The notes: generated by a model not told the origin, from the letters alone. Counted from the first letter of the stretch, positions 35,791 through 48,200 are shown. The stretch is DNA of 64,000 nt from Plectrocnemia conspersa (GCA_009617715.1 VTFK01000062.1:434001-498000), one strand, 5' to 3'. Numbers and translations: made by a program.

Positions 35791-37747
35791 TACAAGCAAA
35801 CTATTTTTTTTTAATTTAAAAAAGTATCCATTTCAATTTTCCCAATTTAAATGAACTAATGGCATTTCAATTCATTTCAACGGGGAAAATTGATTTAACA
35901 TATGAGTAACTTGAGTTGAGCTCTGTCACAGAACGAATTAAATTTTCAAATCAACTCGCCAAAAATATGTGAACCAATTTCCCCATGGACAAATTAACTC
36001 GCGTTTTACTATTAACTTCCTAGTCACTTCCCAACTGCGATATACTTAGTCACTTCCCAGCGTTTTTTTTACTATATTGAGTGGAGAAATTCATTCGAAC
36101 ACATGTGAGATATGGTATTTAAACTAAATTTTTAATTAAATTTTAATTTCATATGTTTGTGTTGTGTTTTGTATAATTATTTTGGTTAAGAATTTGACTT
36201 TTAAAATAAGTTTTCACTTCCTATAGCTATTATAATTTGGAAAAGGTATGAAATTTTGGAAAGTTGTTGCGAAAAAGATAGCATTTTTATAATTAAAATC
36301 ATTATTTTTTATAATTAAAAAAATCATTGACAATTGATTCATTAATTTTTTATAATTAAACGATTCGACATTTTTGTTTAAAGTTTTATCAACCCTTTTG
36401 AATTTTCTCTGATAAAGTTTGTCACAAGATTATTATTTAATGCAACATCCAATTGTAGAAAGCCTCCTTGTTTAAATATAGCTCAACTCTTTCATTGCCT
36501 ATTCACTGGATGTGCTGAAATTTGTTCGTAATATTATCATGTCTATCTAACTAAATATATAGAAAAATTACGGAAGCAATAAATAATTTAAAAAAATTTT
36601 CTTACTTTGAAAAAAAAAAGGTCAGATTCAGATAAAAGAATAAAAAATATATCATTTTAAATTATTTCAATACGTCCTGTTTTGGGACTACAATGAGAAA
36701 ATCACTATTGTCATTTATGTCACACTTTTGGACCACTAAAGGTTAGAAATAATGTGAATTACAATGGTTAAACAAATTAGACGCTGAAGGTTGACAAGCG
36801 ATTCCTCCTTACCAATTTGCGATTATTCAAGCTCAAAAGGTCAGAACAAAAATAAGCATTTATTGTATCAGCTGCTTACAGGGTAACGATGTAATAGGTC
36901 GAAACATACAAATTATTTATCCCATTTTTCTGCTCGATGGCGAAACTTCGCTTTTTTATGCCGTTTCCAACTTAAGGTACATTTTTTTTATTGTGTCCTG
37001 GAAAATTTTTTTATTTTAAGTCTTTTGGGTTTTGGAGTATTTCGTACGATAAAATTTAAATATTATCAATCTGTTAAGGAACACATATACTATAGAAATA
37101 TTTAATAAAAAAATCTTGTATTGTATAAATCTTAAAATTCAAGATCAGATATTGTAATAAACAAGTTTTTAGGATTTGTACCCATAGAAAAAACTATAAG
37201 GATTGGAATTAATCGAGATTTTTTTAGAACAGATGGGATTAGTTCTTAATCGAATATTAGATTATTCGACTAATTCACCTAATTGATCGAACATAACTAA
37301 AAAGTTGGTCTATACTACATTAAAGGAAATTTGAAAAAATCTTAGAATGAAACAATATATATACTTGGGCAACACGTCCTTTCTCTCAATATACCTGAGT
37401 TACTAGTGCCGCTCTAAAATTCATGATCCTTTATGCGCCTTTTATTTTATTTCGAAATGCAGGACAATCAGGTGCTCTTTCTCAACAAAAAAAAAAGTTT
37501 TTTAAATGCTTTCGAAAAACATTTGTTAATATAATTTTTGTGGCAGTGTTTACTATGACCGAATTCACAGAATTTGTTCGTTAAAAAAATCAAAGTGTTG
37601 GAAAGACCTACCCTTTATTACCATTTAACGCTTATCTCAAAAACAGGTATGCGTTGCAAATTTTTGTGAAGTTCGTGTTACGATTTTGTATTTGTCGTTT
37701 CAAAACGCAAAGATTTTATTTCAGTCGCGGTTAATTTATTTCTAGTT
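35791..37747. other. No gene seen
   Basis: This is AT-rich DNA. A short local duplication of TAGTCACTTCCCA occurs at 36022-36060. No exon, RNA gene or transposase motif was recognised. Confidence 0.45.
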
Positions 37748-38055
37748 ATTTAATTTATATACAAATTCACACAAAATAAACGCCGATAAGGATCCGATCT
37801 TTATGTATATGAAATTCGTTTCAAACATTATTAGCTATTGTATGTACAATAAATTCAATAAAATTATATATTTAAAAAGTTCCATCGCAGCTGATCTTAA
37901 TTCTGGTGGTTTAATTTATATGCAATTGCACACAAAGCAAACGATGAAACGACTCCGATCTATACATGTATGTGCATCGAATTTGTTCCAAAAATTATAT
38001 ACAACAGATAGTATGTTATTGATCATACATTCGAATAAAATTATGTATTTAAGCT
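37748..38055 (+). repeat. Imperfect tandem duplication, ~160-bp unit
   Basis: Two adjacent diverged copies start at TTTAATTTATATACAAATTC (37748) and TTTAATTTATATGCAATTGC (about 37910). Both contain CACACAAA..AAACG, CCGATCT, GTAT and a terminal AATAAAATTAT.TATTTAA. The 84-codon frame across them is a by-product. Confidence 0.6.
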
Positions 38056-39389
38056 AATTTTGTTTCTCGCATACTTTATTTAATTGAAAAATAAATGTGT
38101 ATTTTTTTATATTGTGAAATGAAAACATGGAAAATTGAAACGTTCGTTTTGCTGAGATTAATATGACTTTGTATAATTAGCCATTAGCGAAAGTGCACTT
38201 TCGGTAAAATCTAAGATAGGAATGGTTCATTCTTTATCATTATTGATCTTGGAACACTTGCATCATATTTTCTCAAATTTCGTTACTGTATAAGTACACA
38301 ATTAATTTCGTATTTATTAATTTTGAGACATAAGGACGTCATTCGGGGGATGCCTTTGCTTACCCTAATTTTTACCATAAACGTGTGTCATTTTTTAAAA
38401 TGACAATTTAAAAAAAAATGTATTTGAGTAAAAATAAATGTCACTGTATTATGCATATTATTTATTTCATCTAACAATAATGAAAGTAATTAATGATTAC
38501 TTCATCAATAATTATTTTTTAATTAAATATTATTTTACGGACAATTGATTTTTTGCACTAATTGGTTAAATAAATTAATATCTGATCTGGTTGGCAAATA
38601 ATGCAACATAATAAGCCCAAAAAAGAATATAAATATCGTGGGAGGTCTCCATGCATGCGAATAAAAAAAAGGATAATTAAGCCTTCATAATGTCCAGAGA
38701 AAAACAATCCTTCTGGACATAGTCATTATTACTATTTCATACTCCATCCAGTGACAGAAAAGAACATCATTGTTATTACCCCTTTGCATTATTGAATAAT
38801 GTCGGAATATTCGACTCTTTTATTGGACGAAAATACAAGCACAATATCTCTGCAATGTTGTGATTCGCCGCAGATGTCTATAATCAACTGTACAAAAGGT
38901 CCGACACTGAAGAGACAAAGGACACGATTCCTCCGCCAGTTTCTCCACCAGTGCTCAGAACAAAAAATATTAAGTATTATAACTGTATTACCAGTTTTAA
39001 ATAAAAATTGCTTCAAGAAACTGCATTGTATTAAAGTGAATATTATTTTATTCACATCAGCTGTTTGTCCTTTCGGGGTAGAGTATTTGCGAATTTGCAA
39101 TATAAAAATATGAGCGCAATGCATCCCTACTATGCAATTATATAAACAAGAGATAATTTCGATGCATTGTTTCGCATTCGACGAGGACGATCGAATGTGA
39201 CGTAAGAGCTAGAGATGCAAAAGATAGATAAAAAAAAATATCGTGACTTTCGTGACATATTGTATTTTGTTCACGTCCATACGATTGATCCGAAAATGAG
39301 CAAATTGATGCAAAATGCGATTTGAGGTGACAAAGATACCTGAGATACCGTTCGGTAGCTCGCATTAAACTAAACTGGTAGTCGAACTG
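38056..39389. other. No gene seen
   Basis: At 38789-39124 open frames of 104 and 111 codons overlap on opposite strands. Neither has a recognisable domain or splice context. Their coincidence suggests an unusual codon-phase bias rather than a gene, but this is the least AT-rich part of the stretch. Confidence 0.35.
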
Positions 39390-39610
39390 TCAATTAGTAA
39401 TCAGGTCGCGTTGACGCGACATCGCGACATCGCGGCGGAAGGAACGATTGTCGGACGAACGATTAGAGCGATTAGAGCGACTAGAGCGATTATTAAATAA
39501 GTCTCTTTTGAGAGTCGACGAGACGGACGAGACGTATGCGAAGACAGGTACTCACGAGACCACAGCACTGAAGCACCGACGGCTTCTACGACGAACACTC
39601 CTATGGAAAT
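39390..39610 (-). promoter_or_regulatory. GC-rich patch, candidate Socs non-coding first exon
   Basis: The minus strand around 39610-39554 is GC-rich and ends in a strong donor (GTGGTCTC then GTGAGTACC; GT at 39553-39552). The Socs start exon needs an upstream exon, and this is the nearest minus-strand segment of suitable character, giving an intron of about 5 kb. The left part, 39440-39500, is a short repeat of GATTAGAGC/GACTAGAGC. The link to Socs is inference only. Confidence 0.35.
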
Positions 39611-39799
39611 ACTTTAACACCTAACACCGCTTTATTTGACCATGTCTAAATTAAATCATTTACAACAAAATACATTTAGAAAATTTTCAATAAGAGATGT
39701 TAGCTAAAAAAATAATTAGAAAACGGTGATCCAACTTTAGCTTCCGAATTTTTAAAAAAAAAAAACACAAATTTTATTAATTATTAAAAATTATATTTA

Positions 39800-40320
39800 T
39801 TAAATAGCAGCCTTTTCGGTGCTATCTCAGCTTTAACTTGGGCATATGTTGGTTTTTAGGTGCTCTAGCGTTTCGGATTTGTCACAAAACGAAAGAAACG
39901 ACTTTTAACGTATCCCAAAAAAAAATCCTACGGCAATAAATCGCATAATCTTTTTGCACCGTGTATGGCAAGTTGCGCCATCTTATTAGAACCACATGTT
40001 TTCCACAACAATATCTTCGATTTGGTTCCAAAAATAAACGGTTATCATACGCATATAGTTACAGTCCAACCTTCATTGATTTAAAAAAAATAAGGCCCAA
40101 TGACGCTGCGTGACCACAATGCGCACCAAATAATCACTTTTTGGGCATGTAATGGTATCTCGTGAATCACATGAGGATTTTCCTCACCTCATATGTGACA
40201 TTTTTACTTATTAACATACTCAGAGAGGTGGAAACGTGTCTCAACAGAATGGAAGATTTTCTATAAAAAATCAGCATCAACTTCCTGCTGCAACTTATTA
40301 AGTAATTAAAAAAAAACAAA
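39800..40320 (-). pseudogene. Decayed Tc1/mariner-type (DDE) transposase
   Basis: Reading leftwards on the minus strand: PHVIHEIPLHAQKVIIWCAL, WSRSVIGPYFF, then EGWTV, then MWF followed by DGATCHT, and a tail reading NARAPKNQHMPK. These are the catalytic-core motifs of IS630/Tc1/mariner-like transposases ('HAQKVTVWCAL...IGPYFF', 'QQDGATCHTA'). Two stop codons replace the QQ before the catalytic Asp, and frameshifts separate the pieces, so it is inactive. It lies between the Socs upstream region and the POLR3E 3' end. Confidence 0.75.
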
Positions 40321-41009
40321 CGTTATATTTGATTATAACGCAACACGCGTGATTATTGACAGCTGTCTGATTTACAGTACTGCCGACATAGGAAAACTCG
40401 AATTTGAGCATTTTGCAAAAGTTTGGTTCCTTCCTGAATCATAAACGTTGGCCAGACAGTCGAGAACGAGAGATGGAAAAATAGATGATGGAATTAACCT
40501 CATTCTAAAGGATCAGAACACAACCTTTCAGGTACTACAAACTAGAATTTACTTTCTTCCGACATTTTTCTCCGATCTTCACAGAACTTTGACTTCGCTT
40601 CTGACTTCAAATAAGCGAGAGTAAAATTAAATTATTGTACATTTAATCTGATAGTATAGGATCGCATGCTGCATGAGGAGAGATCAGAGATATGCATTAG
40701 CTTGCCACAATTTATGCAAGTGTTCTCTGGATTTCTTATTTCACTTATATCAGCCTGTTTTTTTTCCAATTTCAATGTTATTTAAAGTGACTTTTAGCCC
40801 ATTCATAATTGACCCAAAAATAAATTGATAAGTAAAGTAGATTAAAACACAATTTATATATCAGTTATCATTATGTATTTCTATTTAATCACAGCAAGTG
40901 GTTTACCACTAAGAAATAGAGAAATTCAGTCGCATTTCATATATTACGTATTAACATATAAAATTGGATAACTAAGTTATACAATATCATAATTTTTATC
41001 TGAATTACG
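40321..41009. other. POLR3E 3' flank, no separate gene
   Basis: The right part should be POLR3E 3'UTR transcribed leftwards. The left part may be the N-terminal decay of the mariner-type element. No intact frame was seen. Confidence 0.35.
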
Positions 41010-43046
41010 TTAGGTTTTTCTGCCGTTGTTTGCGGTACCGGTGTTGCGTTTCTTCGTTTTTAAATCTCCTCCACTCTCGTTATCGGAATTTTGCGAATGA
41101 TTGCTAACGCTGTTATTCCGTAATCTAGGACTGGGCATTCCTCCGTCCGAACTGCACGAGTCTCTCATTGATTTTTTACGTTGACGTTTCACATTAACTT
41201 GCTCTCCGGAGAGCATCTCGTTGAATTGCCTCTGTCTAGCGTCCCAGAAGTGAGCTTGTCTTTGTTCCACGTCCGGATATTTATTTTCAAAATCGGGATC
41301 CGGCGGAATGAACAACTCCCACCCTTTGTCCAGCTGATAAGTGGACACCGAGCTCAGAATTTCTTTTACTTCTTCCGGCGGAAGCTTCACAGCCGCGGCG
41401 ACCTTTCGACGATCTACATATTGACTTTGAGTGAAGAGATATAACTGAAATTTCAAAATAACATTATATATTTGGATTAAAAATTTGAAGATTTGTTATA
41501 TACAATATATATACCACATAATCTCTGGCTCGACACATGATTTGATCCGATACTCCCGAATGTTGCGATACACTTCCAGCCGGATACAGTAAGGAAGATC
41601 GAGCTGCCCATCGACCTCCGCGTAATAAACGACCAGCTCCAGCTAAAGCGGTCAACAAAGAAGCTCCCGACACGCCGACTAACGCGCTTACCCATCCGAC
41701 AGTTACTAATTTAGCTGTAAAATACTCGAATATTAATAAATTAAGACACTCGAGACTCAATTGTGCAATCATTACAAAAGAAATGTTTAATATATACAAA
41801 CCGTCTTTTAAAATGATCTTGCATTGATCGGTGAGTGGTAACTTTTTTAATTCACTCAAATTGACGTAATCACTATCTAAATTGCAAGAATCCTGTAATT
41901 CGGTGTCATGAGGTACTAAAGTGTTCAAATATTGATGTGCACTCAAGTTCAACCGACTGCCATCATCCGACGTCGCCGACGTTAAAAGTTTAGCTTTTTC
42001 TAACTGTGAACAATAAAAAGATTAATCAATTGTTAGCATAATATAATATAATATAATATAATATAATATAATATAATATATACATACTTCAGATTCATCC
42101 GAATTGACAGGCCACCAGACTGAATCGCACCACGGCTCTTCGGCACTTTTAGTCGCTAAATATCCATATGATTTTTCCCTAGCTTTTCGTATTTTATCAG
42201 TCTCTGTTCTAGCAAACGAAACTGTTATTTGTTTAGCTTCGGGTTCGGTGGGAACTATGTCGTCTTCCACGTCCATTTTATCGGCATCCTCTTCTTTTGT
42301 CCTCTTGTCTTGTTTATCGAAGTAAGTATACGAAGGACGCATTTGAAGAATTCCTTTCAAATAGACAACACATATATGAATAACATAATTTGTAATTAAA
42401 TTATTTTGGATTCAGAAAATTACCTTTTAGAGGCGTTATATGTAATTCGCCATCTTGCATCGTTCCTATTGTATATTTACTGACATCTACCAGCGGCAGA
42501 CTACTCTCGAATTGTACTTTATCCATATAACCAGATTTGAAATAGGTGTTTTTTTCTTTTTCTTTATTCATAAGACGAGAACTTACCTAAAAGCAATTTT
42601 TAGATAAAAATATTACACTATGTTTGTATAAATAATATACAAATATTATACTAACGGCGTATCCGTCAGTATTTAGCGCAATTTGTTCAGCTTTCGAAGA
42701 ATCGTATTTGTCACTATTGCGATCTAGGGCGAAGTGCATTTTAACTTGTTGATGCATAGGTTTGATCCTGCAATCCAGGACTGGATTATCGTTGGAAGAG
42801 TCCTTTGCTATCATTGTCGGATATTGAAACACGTATAGCTGCTTAGCTAACGTTTGAGACAGAAATACGGGTATCTAGGACAAAATAAACGGTTAAATAG
42901 GAACTTTCATAATTAATTAACTTATTAAGTGACGCGTTTACTTCTTTGACGACGGGGTCATCTAGCTCGGTAGAGTCTGCGTTGATTTGGGATAAGTCCG
43001 GCGTTTCTTCGAATGAGTCGTGCCCTAAAATCGCTTCTTGGTCCAT
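41010..43046 (-). CDS. POLR3E: RNA polymerase III subunit RPC5 (POLR3E), seven exons
   Basis: This is a Pol III-specific subunit (the homologue of yeast Rpc37) that pairs with the RPC4 subunit and acts in initiation and termination of tRNA, 5S and SINE transcription in the nucleus. Exons (minus) are 43046-42942, 42874-42656, 42586-42424, 42353-42088, 42003-41802, 41714-41515 and 41444-41010, with phases consistent throughout, giving 529 residues. Family landmarks are DDPVVKEIPVFLSQ near residues 29-41, LYVFQYP, the EQIALNTDG stretch, HSGVSDQIMCRARDYV (exon 6) and LDKGWELFIPPDPDFENKYP then DVEQRQ (exon 7). The C-terminus is a basic, Ser/Asn-rich tail ending near NGRKT. It is about 180 residues shorter than human POLR3E (708), lacking the human C-terminal extension. 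A (TATAA)n microsatellite lies in intron 4. The start codon is 728 bp from that of the divergent fucosyltransferase gene. Confidence 0.95.
42037..42080. repeat. (ATAAT)n pentanucleotide microsatellite
   Basis: About eight tandem copies of a five-base AT unit lie in POLR3E intron 4, a few bases from the exon 4 donor. Confidence 0.9.
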
Positions 43047-43774
43047 TGTGAACGCACATGTACCCGACTCGACAGAATCAACACTACTGACACGGGTCTT
43101 AACAATCTTTCTATTGACCAGATATCTTTCGCAAATATTATTTTAAATTAATAGATGGACAAAAACATGTTTTTCACTTGACAATAGTGTTTATGTGTAG
43201 TGTCGGTAGTTCATTATCATTATCGAGGTATTTTAGGGGCAACAAGTCAAGCGTGCTGTAATTTTTCATTCGTAGCTCTAAATAGTCCTATATACCGTAA
43301 TTCTGCCGTAATTTCCGCTTCGTTCGTACTTCTAAATATCTTTGCCTCCTATATACAATTAAATAGATTCGTTGAAACTAATTCATGGGGTGTTTAATTT
43401 TCAAAATAATTAATTTTCAAAATAAATAATTTTTAAGATATATTTTATAAGATATTTCTCAAGTTAATAATTTATTGTTCATTCAGATTTATTAATGTTA
43501 TATTATTTTTTTCTATTCACATGATCGTTCTATATTTTTATAACCGAGATTTGATTTCTATTCTGACTCAAAGTTGATTTAAATTTTGACCATTTAATTT
43601 GTTGCCATATTTAATTCTCTTATGTAGATATATTTTTTTTGTATGGCAATAATTATCCACACATGTCAAAAGTTTTCAGTTGACAGTGTTATTAAGACAA
43701 AAAGTTACTAAAGTCATGTAATCAATATCTTAATACTATATATATACGATTTTTCTTTATTTATCGACTGAAAA
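43047..43774. promoter_or_regulatory. Shared divergent promoter region of POLR3E and FUT10/11-like gene
   Basis: The two start codons face away from each other across 728 bp, so both promoters should lie here. No TATA box at a clear distance from either ATG was found. A 65-codon frame at 43200-43397 has no recognisable domain. Confidence 0.5.
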
Positions 43775-45079
43775 ATGTTAAGATTTTTCCTTAAAAAATT
43801 GTTCAAAGTGTCTCGTAACTGCGTATTTTATATTATAATACTGTTCTACATACTCTTTGTCGTAGTCCTTTACAAATATTATAAAGATACTCATAATTAC
43901 CCAGTCGTCGTTTGGTGGACCTCTTCTTTTCCTGGATACGAACGAAAAATATCGAAATGCAGCAGCAATCTAAATTGTGAATTCGTAAACATCACCAATA
44001 AGAAGATTATCAGCGAAGCTAAAGGATTTCTTTTTTACGGAAGCCAATTCGACCCATACCAACTTCCGCTTCCGAGACGTCCCAATGAAGTACTTTGGGG
44101 ATTATTACATGAAGAATCTCCGAGAAACGTTCCTATACTGTCGCACGAGAAAGCGCTACAATTGTTCAACTATTCATCGACGATAAGTAGATTTAGCAAT
44201 TTACCATTAACTCTTCAATATTTGAATAACATCGATGAAATAACAACAAAGCAGTATTACATCGATACAAAATCAAAAAATAAATTATTAAAGAATCTAT
44301 CGCCCGTATTATATATGCAAAGCGATTGCGATACGTCTTCGTATAGAGACGAGTATGTGAAAGAAATGATGAAATATGTATCGATAGATTCGTATGGAAA
44401 TTGTTTAAATAATAAACAGTTACCTGAAAAATACAAGAACGACTATTTAAACAATCTGGATTCAGATGAATTTTTGGGTTTCGTTAACAGATATAAATTT
44501 ACTATATCGTTTGAAAACGGTATTTGCGACGATTACATCACTGAGAAGTTATGGAGACCGTTAAAAGTAGGTTCTGTGCCCATTTATTTGGGATCGCCTA
44601 CGGTAAAGGACTGGTTACCGACCGAATGGTCGGTGATTCAAGTTGAAGATTTTAAATCTCCCAAACACTTGGCTCAGTATATATTATATTTAAACGCTCA
44701 TGATGATGAATATGAAAGGTATTTAGAGCATAAATTGAGTAAAAAAAAGTTAAACGATAAACTGGTAAACGAAATGAATCTCAAAAAATACACTTTCGAT
44801 GACGATCTTAGTAAAGAATCTTTTCCAGAAGCTTTTGAATGTTTCTTCTGCCTCAAAGTACACGAGAGTATACAGCAAAATACAAAATCAGTCGTGAATC
44901 AAAGCCATTATAACTGTAAAAAGCCGGTTCCTCCGTGGGATGGTATAAAATCTTCATGGTGGACTGAAATGTGGGATGCAGCGAAAAAAGAAGCGTTTTT
45001 ATTAAATAAATTTTTAATTAAAGACAACAAAAGTAATTTTACCAAAGAAGAATTTGAAAACGAATTATTATCATTATAA
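43775..45079 (+). CDS. Alpha-1,3-fucosyltransferase of the FUT10/FUT11 type (GT10), single exon
   Basis: This is a type II membrane glycosyltransferase that uses GDP-fucose. Vertebrate FUT10 and FUT11 are ER-associated and have been reported as protein O-fucosyltransferases. The intact frame has 434 residues: a short basic cytoplasmic tail, a transmembrane segment at about 17-34 (VFYIIILFYILFVVVL), then the lumenal domain. GT10 landmarks are the PVVVWWTSSFPG start (43-54), FNYSSTISRFSNLPLT (131-146), and the donor-binding motif RYKFTISFENGICDDYITEK at 239-258 followed by LWRPLKVGSVPIYLGSP. A Cys-containing C-terminal module follows (CFFCLKVHES at 356-365, HYNCKKPVPPWDG at 378-390). The ATG at 43775 leaves a conventional tail and is preceded by a stop-rich leader. 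No intron is present, unlike its neighbours. It ends 124 bp from the convergent DPYD stop codon. Confidence 0.93.
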   Translation: MLRFFLKKLFKVSRNCVFYIIILFYILFVVVLYKYYKDTHNYPVVVWWTSSFPGYERKISKCSSNLNCEFVNITNKKIISEAKGFLFYGSQFDPYQLPLPRRPNEVLWGLLHEESPRNVPILSHEKALQLFNYSSTISRFSNLPLTLQYLNNIDEITTKQYYIDTKSKNKLLKNLSPVLYMQSDCDTSSYRDEYVKEMMKYVSIDSYGNCLNNKQLPEKYKNDYLNNLDSDEFLGFVNRYKFTISFENGICDDYITEKLWRPLKVGSVPIYLGSPTVKDWLPTEWSVIQVEDFKSPKHLAQYILYLNAHDDEYERYLEHKLSKKKLNDKLVNEMNLKKYTFDDDLSKESFPEAFECFFCLKVHESIQQNTKSVVNQSHYNCKKPVPPWDGIKSSWWTEMWDAAKKEAFLLNKFLIKDNKSNFTKEEFENELLSL

Positions 45080-45107
45080 TTTGTTTATATAAACATTATT
45101 TTGTACG

Positions 45108-45113
45108 AATAAA
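45108..45113 (+). terminator. Polyadenylation signal of the fucosyltransferase gene
   Basis: AATAAA lies 29 nt after the stop codon at 45079. The gap to the converging DPYD gene is so short that the 3'UTRs probably abut or overlap. Confidence 0.7.
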
Positions 45114-45203
45114 CATTTTTAAATTTAATTATTGTTATTTTTTTAACATTCCCAATTATTGGACGTAAGGTAAATACGCTATAAATAAAAGTAAAATATA
45201 AAA

Positions 45204-48200
45204 TCACACTGCGTGTAGTGGATGAATGCCGAAAATGTCCGGACTTTCATCCCTAATGGGTCCTCTCTTGAGTACGTGAGGAATACTCTTTTCGACCATA
45301 CTGAAATTTAATAAATACACATTAGGAACACTACATAATGAAACATTGTTATGAAACAATGGGTTTAACTTACTTGATACAATCTATAATGGGACAGACA
45401 GATAAACAAATCGCACAACCAGTGCAATCGTCTGTCACATGTGGAATGTGAGTTTTAGGATCAAATCTGAAATTAAATTCATTATTTTAATAGTATCTGA
45501 TGTTTCAAAAACATCTCACAATATATTATACACATCGATGGTTTGGAAAAAGACAGTCAACTCATTTTTTTTCTATTTTAGATAAAACAATTATAAATGA
45601 TATTCTCCCCAACTTTTCTGTCATTTTATACCATTATTCTAAGTAATTGCGTTACATGCTATTAATGTAAGGTGACCAAATTTTTAAAATATCAAGAGAG
45701 GACACTAAAAATAAAAAGGCCTTGTTATAAATTTTTATTTGAAGAAAATAAATTGCTGCGGGTGCTAAGAAAGTTATCTCAGATTTTTTTTTTTGAGGAA
45801 GATAAACAAGGACAGACTTCTGTGGGTGCTAAAAAACTAGATCATTTCGAAAACTTTTATTCAAAGACTATCTCCGAAAAATTTTTAAGAACAAAAGAAG
45901 ATAAATTGCTACGAGAACTCCAGGGACGTTATTTGGGTGATAAATGACGTCTTTGAAGAGCTCAACATTTTTTTTTGTTCAAGGAGGACAAAATTTTTAA
46001 AGAATCCACCTCAGAATAGGACGTCTGGTCACCTTTAATTAATGCCTTGACTGTGTGGAAGTATCAATTTTAAGTTTGTTATTGTGTCATTCTATATTGC
46101 ATTTAAAGTCCAAAAAGGTCTCAATAAATATAAGTGATGATGAAAAGATTCAGCTTTAAGAAAAATATGATAACCATCTCTGTTTTGGTTTATTTGGAAC
46201 AAGGACAACATAAATGTTATGGCCAACGGCTGAGGCGACCTAAAACCACCCAGCGCCCCAAGCTCTAAAAAAACAAGTCATTTGAGAATTTTTTCCTGAG
46301 AGCTAAAAAATAGGTAATCACGGAAATTTTTGTTTAAAATCTGTCTCGTAAATTTTTTTCTGAAAAGGTTAACGGAGGGCAAAAATATTTGCTCAAAAAC
46401 TATCTCGGATTTTTTGAAAATGTTGTTAAAATACCATTTCGTAACATTTTACCGATACTGTGTTAAATATAATCAAATGATGCCCTTATCTGTAATTGCC
46501 GCCACGGGCGACCACTCCTCGGGCCGGCCCTGGTCATAGGGACCGATTGTGGAGCTGTAATCCCGCTTGATAGAATTTATTGTACACTGACTTTCACTGG
46601 TCCTTCGAAACCCCATTAAGATATCTTCTAAAGAGTGTCAAAGTCACGAATCGTTAAAATACCCAAAAAATATCTATCTAACAATCAATGACCAGAATAT
46701 AAATAAAATTAACTTGGAAGAATAGTCCAGTAGTGATTTTTTTGAAATGACAAAGTTATTTGAAATGACAAAGATCGAAATAACGAATAATTTTTATGAT
46801 ATATCTATACATACGTAATAGCTTGATAGCCAGAATCAGCACATGCCATGTAGCACTTTCCGCAGTTGATACACATATCCTGTAAATAATTTATTTTTAG
46901 TAAATTCCTTCATAATTTATCATTCCATATAAAATTATTCTTACATCATCAATCAAAGCAACAACTTGTTTTTTATTGTCCAATTTATTATATACCCCAA
47001 TATTATCGAGTGCTTCGCCGATTACATCTGCTACTTTCAAAACCTTTTTCGGAATCTCTTCAAAGTGATTGTCTGTGAGATATCCGTTAACTTGATCCAA
47101 AGGAATGGCGTTCAAAATAGTTTTTCTTATTTGCTCTTCTCTCTCGTTACCATATGGACCAAAATGAGCAAGGACCTGAAATTTAATGCTCAATAAGTTT
47201 TCATATCAAATTTTTTATATCCAACCATTAAAAATACGTACATTTCCGTTCTTATCTCTCAGAGTCGATACTGGTTTTCCTCGTTGATGAGGTACAGTAG
47301 TCGGAGATTGTCCTATCCAACCTGATTTACCTATGCTTCTCAAATATAACAATGCCTTCAGACCAGTACAATAGTCATCAATTAAAGTGAAATCTTGATT
47401 CTGAATAGCACTTCCCACCTATTTATATACAATCATATTATATTGTAATACTCAAAGTTTGTACATGATTTTTACAACGAATGTTTTAAAAATATTTGTG
47501 ATAATAAAAAGTCGGAGTTCTCAGTGTTTCAGTGGTGGTTTCAATTCTAAATTCACTATGTTGTTGTTGTGTGTTGAAGGATATAAAATAAATGGGATCA
47601 AAACGAAACGAAAGCTAGTATTATATATTAACTACCTGTAAAATTGAAGCTCCACATTGCAAAAACTGTAAAGCAACCTCAGCAGAATCAATACCACCGA
47701 TGCCAAGAATTGGAATCTTGACTTTGTTGGCAATTTCGGAGATGGCTCTGAGAGCCATTGGTTTAATAGCATTTCCGGATACTCCGCCATATGCTGTTCT
47801 TCTTTCTATATTAACATAATGTGACGTGTTATCACTTTTCAATCATGAAAGTGAAATAGATATAACAAATTACTTACCAACATTAGGCCAAGGGATGCCA
47901 TTAGCATTCAAACCCATCATACCTTGAACCGTGTTTATAGCAGAAACTCCATCAGCGCCACCTTCAAATTATAAATATATATATACTTAATGATTCGCGA
48001 GTATAAATATTATATGTGATTTACTCTTAGTGCATATTTTGGCAGCGATAATATTGCCATGTTCACTGAAGCTACTCAAGAGTTGTGATCATGGCAGCGC
48101 CATTGCTGCCAATATATATATATATATATATATCTCAATCAAAATCAAATTTGATTTTCAAAATATATATTTATATATATATACATCAGTGGCGTGCCGT

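Noticed and set aside
38789..39124. Pair of 104- and 111-codon frames on opposite strands
   Set aside because: No recognisable domain, no splice signals that would join them to anything, and mirror-image frames suggest chance phase bias.
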